A stretch of DNA of 64,000 nt from Candidatus Lumbricidiphila eiseniae (GTDB lineage Bacteria; Actinomycetota; Actinomycetes; Actinomycetales; Microbacteriaceae). Location of the stretch: contig NAEP01000049.1 of NCBI GenBank assembly GCA_002529645.1, positions 1-64,000 of the forward strand. The letters run 5' to 3'. Both the position numbers and the translations under genes were made by a program. The notes under the pieces were generated by a model that was not told the DNA's origin, did not search any database, and saw only the letters and a program-made list of their open reading frames with translations. Shown here one piece after another: positions 38,007 through 46,939 of the stretch. The number at the start of each line of letters is the position of its first letter. Position 1 is the first letter of the stretch.

Positions 38007-38465
38007 GTGCCCACCTACTCGTACCGCTGCCTGTCATGCGACCACGCTTTTGATACTCAGCAGGCGTTTTCTGACTCGACACTGACGGAGTGCCCCGAAT
38101 GTCATGGAAAACTCCGAAAGCTGTTCAGCCCGGTTGGCATTACCTTCAGCGGGTCTGGGTTTTACCGCACCGACTCTCGCGCGAACACGGACAAAAGCAA
38201 CGAAGGGGCGGGAGTCGCGTCTGCAACTTCGGCGGCAACCGGATCGGAGTCGAGTTCAGCCGGATCGGGTCCAACCGGTGCCGACTCCGGCGGATCGGGA
38301 TCGAGCGGGTCAGGTTCGAACGGGTCAGGTTCGAGCGGAACGGGTTCGTCCAGTGCCTCTGCCTCCAACGGTTCTGCGGGATCGGGTTCTCGCTCATCTG
38401 GCTCCGGCACATCCAGTTCTGGCACATCCGGGTCAACCGCAAGCAAACCCGGCACTTCGACCTGA
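38007..38465 (+). CDS. FmdB-family zinc-ribbon protein with Gly/Ser tail
   Basis: A 152-residue protein. The first 45 residues are an FmdB/CxxC zinc ribbon (PTYSYRCLSCDHAF, ECPECHGKLRKLF). The remaining two thirds are low-complexity Gly/Ser repeats (GSGSSGSG type). FmdB proteins are putative regulators or chaperones; no precise function is known. The start is GTG 38007. mscL follows on the same strand after 150 bp without a recognised gene. Confidence 0.8.
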   Translation: MPTYSYRCLSCDHAFDTQQAFSDSTLTECPECHGKLRKLFSPVGITFSGSGFYRTDSRANTDKSNEGAGVASATSAATGSESSSAGSGPTGADSGGSGSSGSGSNGSGSSGTGSSSASASNGSAGSGSRSSGSGTSSSGTSGSTASKPGTST

Positions 38466-38614
38466 CCAAAATCTGCCCGCGAACGTGGCACCGCGCCACA
38501 ACACTGCCCACAACCACAACACCACCTCACAACACCCGCCCGCGACATCCACTAATGTATCCCTGTGGCCCAGACCGGGCAGGGCGCTGAGCGCATAAAA
38601 CAGGGGGAACTGCA

Positions 38615-39004
38615 ATGATCAAAGGTTTCAAGGATTTCATCACTCGAGGCAATGTTATTGACCTCGCCGTCGCGGTCGTTATTGGTGCTGCGTTCGGTGC
38701 CGTCGTCACCGCTATTGTCACCAGGGTGTTCAATCCGCTCATCGGCTTGCTCTTCCAGGCTGACAGTCTCGACAGTTCGCTCGTCCTCACGATCGGCGAC
38801 GCCAAACTCCAGTTCGGCGCTGTCATCGGCGCAATTATCTCTTTCCTTCTCATCGCGCTCGTTGTGTACCTGGTTTTTATCTACCCCATGAATAAGATCA
38901 TGATGCTGCGCAAGAAAACCGTCGCCGATGCAGAGCTGAACGAGGTCGAGCTGCTCACCCAAATCCGCGACCTGTTGAGCGAGCGTAACGGCACCAGCCG
39001 GTAA
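38615..39004 (+). CDS. mscL: Large-conductance mechanosensitive channel
   Basis: A 129-residue MscL that opens under membrane tension to release solutes. FKDFITRGNVIDLAVAVVIG is the conserved TM1 entry with the gate region, followed by the periplasmic loop and TM2 (FGAVIGAIISFLLIALVVYL). AGGGGG lies just before the ATG. The C-terminal helix is shorter than in E. coli, as usual in actinobacteria. Confidence 0.95.
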   Translation: MIKGFKDFITRGNVIDLAVAVVIGAAFGAVVTAIVTRVFNPLIGLLFQADSLDSSLVLTIGDAKLQFGAVIGAIISFLLIALVVYLVFIYPMNKIMMLRKKTVADAELNEVELLTQIRDLLSERNGTSR

Positions 39005-39078
39005 TCGTCGGACGTGGCGAGCCGGTAACCACCGCCGGATGCCGCGAACGAAGCCGCCCTCTCACACACCGATGGCAA

Positions 39079-39168
39079 GACGTGTCCCTGCGCGCGGCAC
39101 CGGCAAGGGGCGGTGCGCGCAGTGGCGTTTTGGTCCGTGGACGTGTCCCTGCGCGCGGCACCGGCAAG
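39079..39168. repeat. 61-bp-spaced CRISPR-like repeat pair after mscL
   Basis: Two identical 29-base copies (core CCTGCGCGCGGCACCGGC) start at 39079 and 39140 with 32 unrelated bases between, that is 29 + 32 = 61. It lies in the 273-bp gap between mscL and the convergent aminotransferase gene, in which I see no gene. Confidence 0.8.
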
Positions 39169-39277
39169 CGCCGTGATCACCACTCAACGCGGGTAAACCC
39201 GCAACGCCGCTTACACACCACCGATCGTGCAAACAGAACCCAAGCGGTAACGCTCTAAGTCCAGTGGCCCTGTCTAT

Positions 39278-40675
39278 CTACAGCCGTGTCCATGCCTCCG
39301 TCAACACCGAACGTAGGATGCCCTCAATCTCGTCAAATTCGGTCTGTCCGATGGTAAGCGGTGGCGCGAGCTGGATGACGGGATCGCCCCGATCATCGGC
39401 TCGGCAATACAGACCCGCCTCAAATAACGCCTTAGACAAAAATCCACGCAGCAGACGCTCTGACTCATCGGCATCAAATGTCTCTTTGGTGACCTTGTCT
39501 TTGACAAGCTCTATCCCGTAGAAATAGCCGTCTCCGCGCACATCACCAACGATCGGCAGATCGTAGAGTTTCTCCAGCGTGGAACGGAATGCTGACGCGT
39601 GCGTCCGCACTCGTTCGTTCAGCTTTTCTTCCTCAAAAATATTCAGATTCTCGAGTGCAACCGCTGCGGATACCGGATGTCCACCGAAGGTATATCCGTG
39701 GTAGAACGACGTATTGCCGTGCTTGAACGGCTCGTACACTCTGTCACTCACGATGGTCGCAGCAATGGGTGAATAGCCGCTGGTCATGCCCTTCGCACAG
39801 GTGATCATGTCAGGCACGTAGCCATACTCGTCGCAGGCGAACATGTGACCAATCCGTCCGAACGCGCAGATGACCTCGTCGCTAACCAGCAACACATCGT
39901 ACTTGTCACAGATCTCGCGCACGCGCTGAAAGTATCCGGGCGGCGGCGGGAAGCACCCGCCTGAGTTCTGCACCGGCTCAAGGAACACCGCGGCGACCGT
40001 CTCCGGGCCTTCAAACTCAATCATTTCCTCAATACGGTTCGCCGCCCATATTCCGAACTGTTCGAGGTCATCACCGTGCTCGGGAGCGCGGTAAAAGTTT
40101 GTGTTCGGCACCCGGAAGCCGCCAGGCGTGATCGGTTCGAACATCTCCTTCATCGCCGGGATACCCGTAATTGCCAGTGCACCCTGTGGCGTGCCGTGAT
40201 ACGCAATGGCGCGCGAAATCACCTTGTGTTTGGTGGGACGACCCTGCAATTTCCAGTAGTACTTCGCCAGCTTGAACGCGGTCTCGATCGCCTCACCACC
40301 ACCGGTCGAAAAGAAGACCCGATTCAGATCGCCGGGCGCGTAGTCAGCAAGTCGATCGGCGAGTTCGATCCCCGTCGGATGCGCATACGACCAGAGCGGA
40401 AAGAACGAGAGTTCAGCAGCCTGTTTCGCCGCCACCTCGGCGAGACGCTGTCGCCCGTGACCGGCGTTCACAACGAACAGACCCGACAAACCGTCGAAGT
40501 ACTTCTTGCCCCGGCTGTCCCAAATGTGGTGACCTTCACCCTTGACGATAATGGGCACACCGGCACCGTGTTCCATCGTTGACTGGCGCGCAAAGTGCAT
40601 CCACAGGTGGTCTTTGGCCTTCTTCTGAAGGTCTGCGTCGTCGAACGTGTTCACGTGAGAGTTGTTGTTGGACAT
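39278..40675 (-). CDS. Class III (omega-) aminotransferase, polyamine locus
   Basis: A 465-residue PLP enzyme of the class III family. The aspartate motif LVSDEVICAFGRIGHMFA and the PLP lysine in CAKGMTSGYSP are intact; the N-terminal YFDGLSGLFVVNAGHGR is typical of omega-amino acid or diamine aminotransferases. In this context (Lrp regulator, semialdehyde dehydrogenase, potABCD) it probably moves the amino group of a diamine or omega-amino acid such as putrescine or GABA to pyruvate or 2-oxoglutarate. It is co-directional with the Lrp gene, separated by 3 bp. Confidence 0.85.
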   Translation of the reverse strand: MSNNNSHVNTFDDADLQKKAKDHLWMHFARQSTMEHGAGVPIIVKGEGHHIWDSRGKKYFDGLSGLFVVNAGHGRQRLAEVAAKQAAELSFFPLWSYAHPTGIELADRLADYAPGDLNRVFFSTGGGEAIETAFKLAKYYWKLQGRPTKHKVISRAIAYHGTPQGALAITGIPAMKEMFEPITPGGFRVPNTNFYRAPEHGDDLEQFGIWAANRIEEMIEFEGPETVAAVFLEPVQNSGGCFPPPPGYFQRVREICDKYDVLLVSDEVICAFGRIGHMFACDEYGYVPDMITCAKGMTSGYSPIAATIVSDRVYEPFKHGNTSFYHGYTFGGHPVSAAVALENLNIFEEEKLNERVRTHASAFRSTLEKLYDLPIVGDVRGDGYFYGIELVKDKVTKETFDADESERLLRGFLSKALFEAGLYCRADDRGDPVIQLAPPLTIGQTEFDEIEGILRSVLTEAWTRL

Positions 40676-40678
40676 GAG

Positions 40679-41146
40679 TTACCTCGTTCCCCAGTTATAA
40701 AACTGTTTATGGAGTTTCAAATAGACGAATGTTTCAGTGGAAAGCACACCCTCGAGGGGGCGAATGTGGGAGTTCAACAGATCAATGAGGTCGTCATCGT
40801 TCTCACAGACCACCTCGGCCATGATGTCAAACGAACCCGCGGTGAGCACAACGTAGTCGACTGTCGGCAGAGCGGCCAGCGAATCGGCAATCACCCGGGT
40901 GTCACCGGCAACTTTCAGCCCGATCATGGCCTGACGGCAGAACCCTAGCTGTAGCGGGTCGGTCACAGCGACGATCTGCATGACGCCCGTGTCCGTGAGC
41001 CTCTGTACGCGTTGCCTTACAGCCGCCTCACTGAGGCCAACAGCCTTGCCAATCTCGGCGTAAGAGCGGCGCCCATCGACCTGCAGTTGCTCAATAATTG
41101 CCTTCGCAGTGTCATCGACATTCGCGGAGCGCGATTTCACCTGCAT
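40679..41146 (-). CDS. Lrp/AsnC-family transcriptional regulator
   Basis: A 155-residue regulator with an N-terminal winged helix (AIIEQLQVDGRRSYAEIGKA, then VGLSEAAVRQRVQRL) and a C-terminal RAM ligand domain (YVVLTAGSFDIMAEVVCENDDD). It is first in a two-gene unit with the aminotransferase and divergent from the aldehyde dehydrogenase. It therefore probably controls both units in response to an amino acid or amine. Confidence 0.87.
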   Translation of the reverse strand: MQVKSRSANVDDTAKAIIEQLQVDGRRSYAEIGKAVGLSEAAVRQRVQRLTDTGVMQIVAVTDPLQLGFCRQAMIGLKVAGDTRVIADSLAALPTVDYVVLTAGSFDIMAEVVCENDDDLIDLLNSHIRPLEGVLSTETFVYLKLHKQFYNWGTR

Positions 41147-41374
41147 ACGACGATGTTAGCAGTTATGGTGGTAATACGCAAGCGAATCCGAAGCAAATGT
41201 TAGAATCCACTGCGGAAAACGATATAGAACGCGAGCTAGCCACCCCCGCCCTCGAGCGAGCATACGATCCGAGAGCCTGCCAGAAACGAGGGGATACAAT
41301 TACCGGGAGAACCACACCCTCCCGACCCTTCTCATCACCCTCGCCAGATGAAGCACACTCTCAGAAGGAAGACC

Positions 41375-42754
41375 ATGAGTCACTACTCGGTTGTGAACCC
41401 CGCGAACGGACAGACACTCGCCACCTACCCAACCATCTCGGATACAGACCTGGCTGCCGCTGTCACCTCGGCGCAGGATGCCTATGAGAATTGGTCGCGC
41501 AGGGTTTCAGTCAGCAGCCGCACCGCGCTGATCAAGAGGGTCGCCGAGGTGCACCGAGAACGCCGCGTACAGCTTGCCGAAATCATCGTGCGGGAGATGG
41601 GCAAACCACTCGACCAGGCACTCGGCGAAGTCGATTTCGCCGCCGCGATCTACGAGTACTATGTCGAAAATGGGGCTCATTTTCTTGCAGACGAGCCGAT
41701 CCCACTGGCCGATGGCAGCGGCGAGGCGTTCATCCGTCGGGCTGGGCTGGGAGTGCTACTGGGGATCATGCCATGGAATTTCCCCTACTACCAGGTGGCT
41801 CGATTCGCGGGGCCCAACATCATTGCTGGAAATACGATTCTCCTGAAGCATGCCCCCCAGTGTCCCGAGTCCGCCGCCGCAATTGAGCAGATTTTCGCGG
41901 ACGCAATTGCAGGTCTCGGGGGTGATGCGGGGGTGTACGTGAATATCTACGCAACAAACGATCAGATCGCCTCGGTTATTGCGGACCCTCGGGTGCAGGG
42001 CATCTCGGTAACAGGATCAGAGCGTGCCGGTTCCGCGGTCGCGGAACTCGCCGGCAAGCACATGAAAAAGGTTGTCCTTGAACTCGGCGGCTCGGATCCT
42101 TTCATCCTCTTGTCGACAGATGACCTGGATGCCACGGTCAAGGATGCGGTCGCTGCCCGATTGGACAATAGCGGCCAGTCGTGCAACGCAGCCAAGCGAT
42201 TCATTGTCATAGATGAGCTGTACAACGAGTTCGCGAAGCGATTCGTCGCAGAGATCGCCACGGCTCAGCCGGGTGACCCACTTGCAGAGGGCACACTTCT
42301 TGGACCGCTGTCTTCCGACGCTGCGACAGAACGGTTGGAACAACAGCTTGACCGCGCCATCCAGCAGGGAGCCACAGTGCTACTGCGCGGCGAACGAAAA
42401 GGGAATTTCTTTCCCCCGGCGGTACTCACTGACGTCACCCCCGCCATGAACGCGTACCGAGAAGAATTCTTCGGACCCGTCGCTGTCCTGTACCGAGTAG
42501 AAACCGAAGAAGAAGCTATCAGAATCGCGAATGACACTCCCTATGGCCTGGGCTCATACGTCTACACAACGGACAAAACCCAAGCGTTGCGTGTTGCTGA
42601 CGCAATGGATGCCGGAATGGTGTGGATCAATATTGTGCTCGGGGATGCGGCGGAACTTCCGTTCGGCGGAGTGAAGCGCTCGGGTTCAGGCCGTGAAATG
42701 GGTAAGTATGCTGTCGAGGAATTCATCAACAAAAAGCTGGTGCGCATAGCGTGA
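41375..42754 (+). CDS. NAD(P)-dependent succinate-semialdehyde-type dehydrogenase
   Basis: A 459-residue aldehyde dehydrogenase. Catalytic Glu is in VVLELGGSDPFIL and catalytic Cys in NSGQSCNAAKRFIV; the N-terminal SHYSVVNPANGQTLATYP and MPWNFPYYQVARF match succinate-semialdehyde dehydrogenases. It would oxidise the semialdehyde made by the divergent aminotransferase into the TCA cycle. The ATG at 41375 follows AGAAGGAAG. Its stop is 10 bp before a 61-bp array. Confidence 0.87.
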   Translation: MSHYSVVNPANGQTLATYPTISDTDLAAAVTSAQDAYENWSRRVSVSSRTALIKRVAEVHRERRVQLAEIIVREMGKPLDQALGEVDFAAAIYEYYVENGAHFLADEPIPLADGSGEAFIRRAGLGVLLGIMPWNFPYYQVARFAGPNIIAGNTILLKHAPQCPESAAAIEQIFADAIAGLGGDAGVYVNIYATNDQIASVIADPRVQGISVTGSERAGSAVAELAGKHMKKVVLELGGSDPFILLSTDDLDATVKDAVAARLDNSGQSCNAAKRFIVIDELYNEFAKRFVAEIATAQPGDPLAEGTLLGPLSSDAATERLEQQLDRAIQQGATVLLRGERKGNFFPPAVLTDVTPAMNAYREEFFGPVAVLYRVETEEEAIRIANDTPYGLGSYVYTTDKTQALRVADAMDAGMVWINIVLGDAAELPFGGVKRSGSGREMGKYAVEEFINKKLVRIA

Positions 42755-42763
42755 GGCACTCAA

Positions 42764-42912
42764 CCCGGTCTTCGCGCAGGCCGGTGCGTCCGCAATCACT
42801 GCATCTTGTTCGCTCGCTTCGAGACCGGTCTCCGCGCGGGCCGGTGCGTCCCCTCGCGCCGCACCGCGCGAGCTACACCGTCCGACCGGTCTCCGCGCGG
42901 GCTGGTGCGTCC
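42764..42912. repeat. 61-bp-period CRISPR-like mini-array, three units
   Basis: Copies of 28 bases (core CTCCGCGCGGGCCGGTGCG) start at 42764, 42824 and 42885 (spacings 60 and 61). Copies 2 and 3 differ at one base; the copy nearest the dehydrogenase stop is the most changed (CTTCGCGCAGGCC). Intervening 32-33-base stretches are unrelated. The array fills the gap between two convergent genes. Confidence 0.85.
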
Positions 42913-42925
42913 CGGGGTGCAGCGA

Positions 42926-44362
42926 TTAGGAATCAAAGCCCACGCCAAATAATTCCATCGACCTCAAGAGGAGACCGTCACGACCACCGTTCGCGTCCGA
43001 CTTGTCAATGGCTCGCCTGGTCAGCTGGATCGCAGGGTAAGCAAAGGGCTCTGGCGGAATCGGAACGGGTTTGCACCTCACCATCTTGAGTTGTGTGAGT
43101 TCGGTTGAGTGACCGGACAACAGGTCGAGCATGACCTGCGCACCAAAACGTGTTGCACCCACACCCAAGCCGGTGTAGCCAGCACTGTAGGCAACTCGCC
43201 CGCCAAGCGCCAGCCCGTGGAACGCAACAAACTGTGTTGACATATCGATCATCCCACCCCAGGCGTGCGTGAAGGAGATCCCACGAAGCTGAGGGAAGGT
43301 TATGAAGAAGTGATCCGCGAGGGTTTCAAACGTTGCGGGACGCTGATCGTATGCGGGCCGCACCTTTCCACCTCGATGATAAATTGCATCGTACCCGCCC
43401 CAAATTATTCGATTGTCGGAAGTTAGCCGATAGTAGTGAAATTGACGGGATGAATCGGTAATACCGAAACGCGACGCCCAACCAATATCGTCGAGTTGTG
43501 CTCTGGTCAACGGACGTGTCGCAAGAACGTAATCGTACACAGGAATGGTGAGAAACCGTGCACGCTTCAACAGCGAGGGGAACCCGTTTGTGGCCAGGGC
43601 AACCTTCCGTGAGCGAATCAGTGCGGTGGATGTCTCCACAGTGACACACTGGCTCTCACCCCTCAGTTTTACCGCCGGTGTTGACTCAAATATTCTCACC
43701 CCGAGCTGCTGACAAGCCCGTTTTAGACCCCACACAAGCTTGGCAGGGTGAACAAGCGCAATCCCGTCGCTCTCAAACATCCCGGCTCGAAACACTGGCG
43801 ATGTCATCATCGTCTGAATAGATCTGCTGTCGTAGAACGTGCGCGTTGAGCTTCCCCCCTCCTGACTTGCCCTCTTGAGGGCGGCCACCTGATACTCTTC
43901 TGTGGCCACTGTCAGCAGTCCAGTATTCTCATATTCGGCATCAATGTCATACCGAACAAGGGTGTCTTGGAAGTCTTGGAAGTTTTGTGCCGCCAACCGG
44001 CTCAGAGTGGGCAGGTCTTCTGTGAAGTGTCGCCGTCCGTTCTCCTCCCCATGAGTCAGACTGCTTTCACAAAAGCCGCCGTTGCGCCCACTCGCAGCCC
44101 AGCCAATCTCGTTACCCTCAATCAGCACGACATCGAGCTGCGGGTTTCTCTCTTTGGCAATAAGGGCCGTCCAGAGACCACAGTATCCGCCACCCACCAC
44201 GAGAAGATCCGCCGTGGTATCTTCCAACAGCGCTGGTGTGACGGGCGGGCGCTGAGGTTGGTCGAGCCAGAACGGAGTGCTCACGGCCGTGTTCAGTGAC
44301 GCTCTTATCTCCTGAATGGGCGTCTTCTTGGTGCGGCTGTATGTTGGTGCACGGTCATCCAT
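42926..44362 (-). CDS. DAO-type FAD oxidoreductase (gamma-glutamylputrescine oxidase-like), copy 1
   Basis: A protein of about 478 residues of the glycine/D-amino-acid oxidase family. FAD is bound by LLVVGGGYCGLWTALIAKE, with WAASGRNGGFC and the late HAWGGMIDMS and YSAGYTGLGVGATR. Layout resembles PuuB-like gamma-glutamylputrescine oxidases, fitting the polyamine context. It follows a cupin gene with a short overlap; ATG 44362 or ATG 44377 may be the start. A paralogue with its own cupin lies directly upstream. Confidence 0.82.
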   Translation of the reverse strand: MDDRAPTYSRTKKTPIQEIRASLNTAVSTPFWLDQPQRPPVTPALLEDTTADLLVVGGGYCGLWTALIAKERNPQLDVVLIEGNEIGWAASGRNGGFCESSLTHGEENGRRHFTEDLPTLSRLAAQNFQDFQDTLVRYDIDAEYENTGLLTVATEEYQVAALKRASQEGGSSTRTFYDSRSIQTMMTSPVFRAGMFESDGIALVHPAKLVWGLKRACQQLGVRIFESTPAVKLRGESQCVTVETSTALIRSRKVALATNGFPSLLKRARFLTIPVYDYVLATRPLTRAQLDDIGWASRFGITDSSRQFHYYRLTSDNRIIWGGYDAIYHRGGKVRPAYDQRPATFETLADHFFITFPQLRGISFTHAWGGMIDMSTQFVAFHGLALGGRVAYSAGYTGLGVGATRFGAQVMLDLLSGHSTELTQLKMVRCKPVPIPPEPFAYPAIQLTRRAIDKSDANGGRDGLLLRSMELFGVGFDS

Positions 44363-44738
44363 TGTCAACACAACCATTCACCGGGCCAACCTGGTCGATC
44401 ACCACAAAAACCTTGCGCAGTGTTTCCTGAACGGTCCACGTACCACGCCAACCAGCGGGTGTGACGAAGAGATCTCCCGCAGAAACCTGGATGGGCGGCT
44501 GGCCGTCTTCAGTTAGAACGGCACTGCCCGAGAGGACAAGACATATTTCGTGATAGTCCGCGCGATGTGCGGAGAATGTTCCTGGTTCAGCCTCCCAGAC
44601 GCCTGCTTCAGCACCGAGTTGCTGATCCGCCCACACTGTGAGCAACGCCTCCATCTGGTTCCTATCGAGTGCCGTGGGTTTGGGGCTGCGCGAACCAAGC
44701 GTCACACTCTGAACATTACGGATAACCGGAGTTGTCAT
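44355..44738 (-). CDS. Cupin-domain protein, copy 1
   Basis: A 127-residue single-domain cupin. The two cupin motifs are represented by HRADYHEICLVLSGSAVL and VSAGDLFVTPAGWRGTWTV, close to the EutQ/DUF861-like cupins. Such proteins next to FAD amine oxidases are thought to act as accessory or aldehyde/amine-handling enzymes; activity is unproven. It precedes the FAD oxidoreductase with overlapping ends. Confidence 0.75.
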   Translation of the reverse strand: MTTPVIRNVQSVTLGSRSPKPTALDRNQMEALLTVWADQQLGAEAGVWEAEPGTFSAHRADYHEICLVLSGSAVLTEDGQPPIQVSAGDLFVTPAGWRGTWTVQETLRKVFVVIDQVGPVNGCVDNG

Positions 44739-44773
44739 ACGGTTCTCTCATTTCTTTTTCCACCCTGATGGGT

Positions 44774-46156
44774 TTAGTGCCGACCGGCTACGACATCTGC
44801 TATTTTTGCTAGAATTGACGTTTCTGCACGTCCACCCTGTTCCCTTTTATCGGCCTGGTTGTATGCCCTATAAATTCCCTGAACAGCTAGCCAGCGGAGA
44901 GGCTCACATTCCCATTTCCGGGACATATGACCCACCCAGGGCAGTCGGGTGTGTTCTGTCTCTCGCTGTAGTACGAGGTCTGCGAGGGTACGGCCTGCCA
45001 TGTTGGTCGTTGTCACACCCGTACCAACATAGCCACCGGCCCAGCCGAGCCCGGTAGCTCGGTTGAGCCCCATCGTAGCTGCCCAGTCACGGGGAACGCC
45101 GAGCACACCAGACCAAGCGTGCGCGATCGGGACCTCTTCTGCGGCGGGGAAAAAAGTGACAAGTGCCTCACGCAGACTCGCGATAGTTTTTACCTGGGTT
45201 GCACCGTCCTTGTCGGTTCGTGACCCAAATCGGTAGGGATTTCCCCGCCCTCCAAATGCGATGCGATTATCGAATGTGCGCTGCGCATACATGTACACGT
45301 GCGCAAAGTTTCCGAGAGTCTCGCGGCCTTCCCATCCGATCGAATTCCACTGCGAATCGGTAAGGGGTTCGGTAACGATGAGCGAGGAATTCATCGGCAA
45401 CCAGGTACGGTGCTCGTGTCGCAGGTTTGCCGTGAAGCCCTCGGTTGCACGGATGACGATCTCGGCTGTGACCGTCCCCGCATCGGTCCTGGCTTGGTGA
45501 GGTCGAATCTCACTGACCGTCGTTGACTCGTAGATTGTGACACCGAGAGATTCGACCGTCTGCGCGAGCCCCCGCACAAGTTTCGCAGGATGTATCCGGG
45601 CGCAGTGCGGATGCCATGTCCCACCAAGGGCACTCGGAATACGGATTCGTTCTTGGGTTTCATCTGCGGAAAGTTCAACAAGACCACTCTCGCGCCACAG
45701 CCGCTCCGCGGTCGCTAGCGCGGAGAGTCGCCGCAGTTGTGCCGGAGTGGTCGCGATGCTGAGTTCTCCACCCTTGTGAATGTCTGCCTGAATGTTGTGT
45801 TCCCCGGCAACTCGGATAACCTCATCGACGGCCTCATTCATGAGCTTTTGCATGCGTTCAACTTCACCGTGGGTGCTGGTGCTTAGATACTGCCTACGCC
45901 CACCGGTGATCGAGTTGGTGAGCCATCCCCCGTTTCTGCCGGAGGCTCCAAAGCCGGCAAATTCTGACTCCAAGATCACCACGTCCAGGGAGGGCATGCG
46001 CTTCTTCAGATAGTAGGCGGTCCACAGACCCGTGTAGCCTCCACCCACTATGCACACGTCTGCGGTTCGGCTCCCGGGAAGTTTTTGCCGCCGCGTCGGC
46101 AGACCCAATTGGGTCCACCAAAATGACACGTTCCCATTAATTGTTACCGTGCTCAT
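44774..46156 (-). CDS. DAO-type FAD oxidoreductase (gamma-glutamylputrescine oxidase-like), copy 2
   Basis: A 460-residue paralogue of the oxidoreductase at 42926. The FAD motif is VCIVGGGYTGLWTAYYLKKR; FGASGRNGGWLTNSITGG, HAWSGVLGVPRDWA and GWAGGYVGTGVTTTNMAG follow. It probably oxidises a gamma-glutamylated or free polyamine. It is the downstream member of a second cupin/FAD pair. Confidence 0.82.
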   Translation of the reverse strand: MSTVTINGNVSFWWTQLGLPTRRQKLPGSRTADVCIVGGGYTGLWTAYYLKKRMPSLDVVILESEFAGFGASGRNGGWLTNSITGGRRQYLSTSTHGEVERMQKLMNEAVDEVIRVAGEHNIQADIHKGGELSIATTPAQLRRLSALATAERLWRESGLVELSADETQERIRIPSALGGTWHPHCARIHPAKLVRGLAQTVESLGVTIYESTTVSEIRPHQARTDAGTVTAEIVIRATEGFTANLRHEHRTWLPMNSSLIVTEPLTDSQWNSIGWEGRETLGNFAHVYMYAQRTFDNRIAFGGRGNPYRFGSRTDKDGATQVKTIASLREALVTFFPAAEEVPIAHAWSGVLGVPRDWAATMGLNRATGLGWAGGYVGTGVTTTNMAGRTLADLVLQRETEHTRLPWVGHMSRKWECEPLRWLAVQGIYRAYNQADKREQGGRAETSILAKIADVVAGRH

Positions 46157-46248
46157 GTCACTATCACCTTGTCGTCATGTGTCGGGTGCTCGAATTTCCT
46201 CATTTCACAGGGATGCCCGTGACCGGCTAGCCGGGGTGTGACCGCCAG

Positions 46249-46746
46249 CTATTCGGTCGTTAGGTACAATTTTCGCAGTGTCCTGGTAACTGTCCAACGG
46301 GTTTGGGCGCCGGCAGAGAATTGGCCCAGCGAACCGACCCGAAGGTTCATGGTGGCACCACTGCCGATAAATTCGACTTCCGCTTCTCCGTCAACCACGA
46401 TGAACAGCTCGTCTACTTCTGTGTCGGTAACGGTTCCGGGAGTCATTTCCCACACTCCAATTTTTGCGCCCCCCACAGAACCGAGTTCGAGACTAGAGAA
46501 AGCCGGACTCCCCGCAACTATATGGGCTGGATCGACGGCCTCGGGCGAAAGTGCTAGTTCAGACAGTTGGGTTATCCCCCCGAGCCCGTCAGCAAGACCG
46601 AGGAGGTTGAATATCTTCACAGCTGCACACCTCCCCATTGCATCAGGCACGGATTCGAGAGTACACGACATGCGCTTGAGATCGTTGTCACTGACGAACG
46701 GCGGTGACACGGCTTCTGCGCTCCCGCTCCGCTGCCACAGCGCCAA
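46249..46746 (-). CDS. Cupin-domain protein, copy 2
   Basis: A 165-residue cupin resembling the one at 44355 (VWEMTPGTVTDTEVDELFIV, VDGEAEVEF, LGQFSAGAQTRWTVTRTLRK). Residues 1-35 may be non-coding; internal ATGs at 46671 and 46638 are alternatives. It is divergent from the PucR regulator and upstream of the second FAD oxidoreductase. Confidence 0.7.
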   Translation of the reverse strand: MALWQRSGSAEAVSPPFVSDNDLKRMSCTLESVPDAMGRCAAVKIFNLLGLADGLGGITQLSELALSPEAVDPAHIVAGSPAFSSLELGSVGGAKIGVWEMTPGTVTDTEVDELFIVVDGEAEVEFIGSGATMNLRVGSLGQFSAGAQTRWTVTRTLRKLYLTTE

Positions 46747-46893
46747 CCACCGCCTGTTCGATTGATCTCATGCCGACCTGCGCCCATTCGATGCTCCTGA
46801 CCTACGAGTCGTTCCAGACACTGTGTCGGAAAGACAAGACGCTAACAGTTCCCATTGTGAGACGGCCTGGAGCCTATCCCGCAGTGCAATTCG

Positions 46894-46920
46894 TACTGTA
46901 TTCTGACGCTACAGGACAGT
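46894..46920. promoter_or_regulatory. Inverted repeat before pucR, possible operator
   Basis: CTGTA (46896-46900) and TACAG (46910-46914) form an inverted repeat inside TACTGTA...GGACAGT, 20-46 bases before the regulator's start. A similar TACTGT...ACAGTA element lies upstream of the potD-like gene. An operator for the PucR-type regulator is a reasonable guess. Confidence 0.35.
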
Positions 46921-46939
46921 CTGTCTGGTTGGAGGAGCG

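Noticed and set aside
38476-38550. CCCGCGA pair 63 bp apart after the FmdB-type gene
   Set aside because: Only about eight bases match; expected by chance in such GC-rich DNA.
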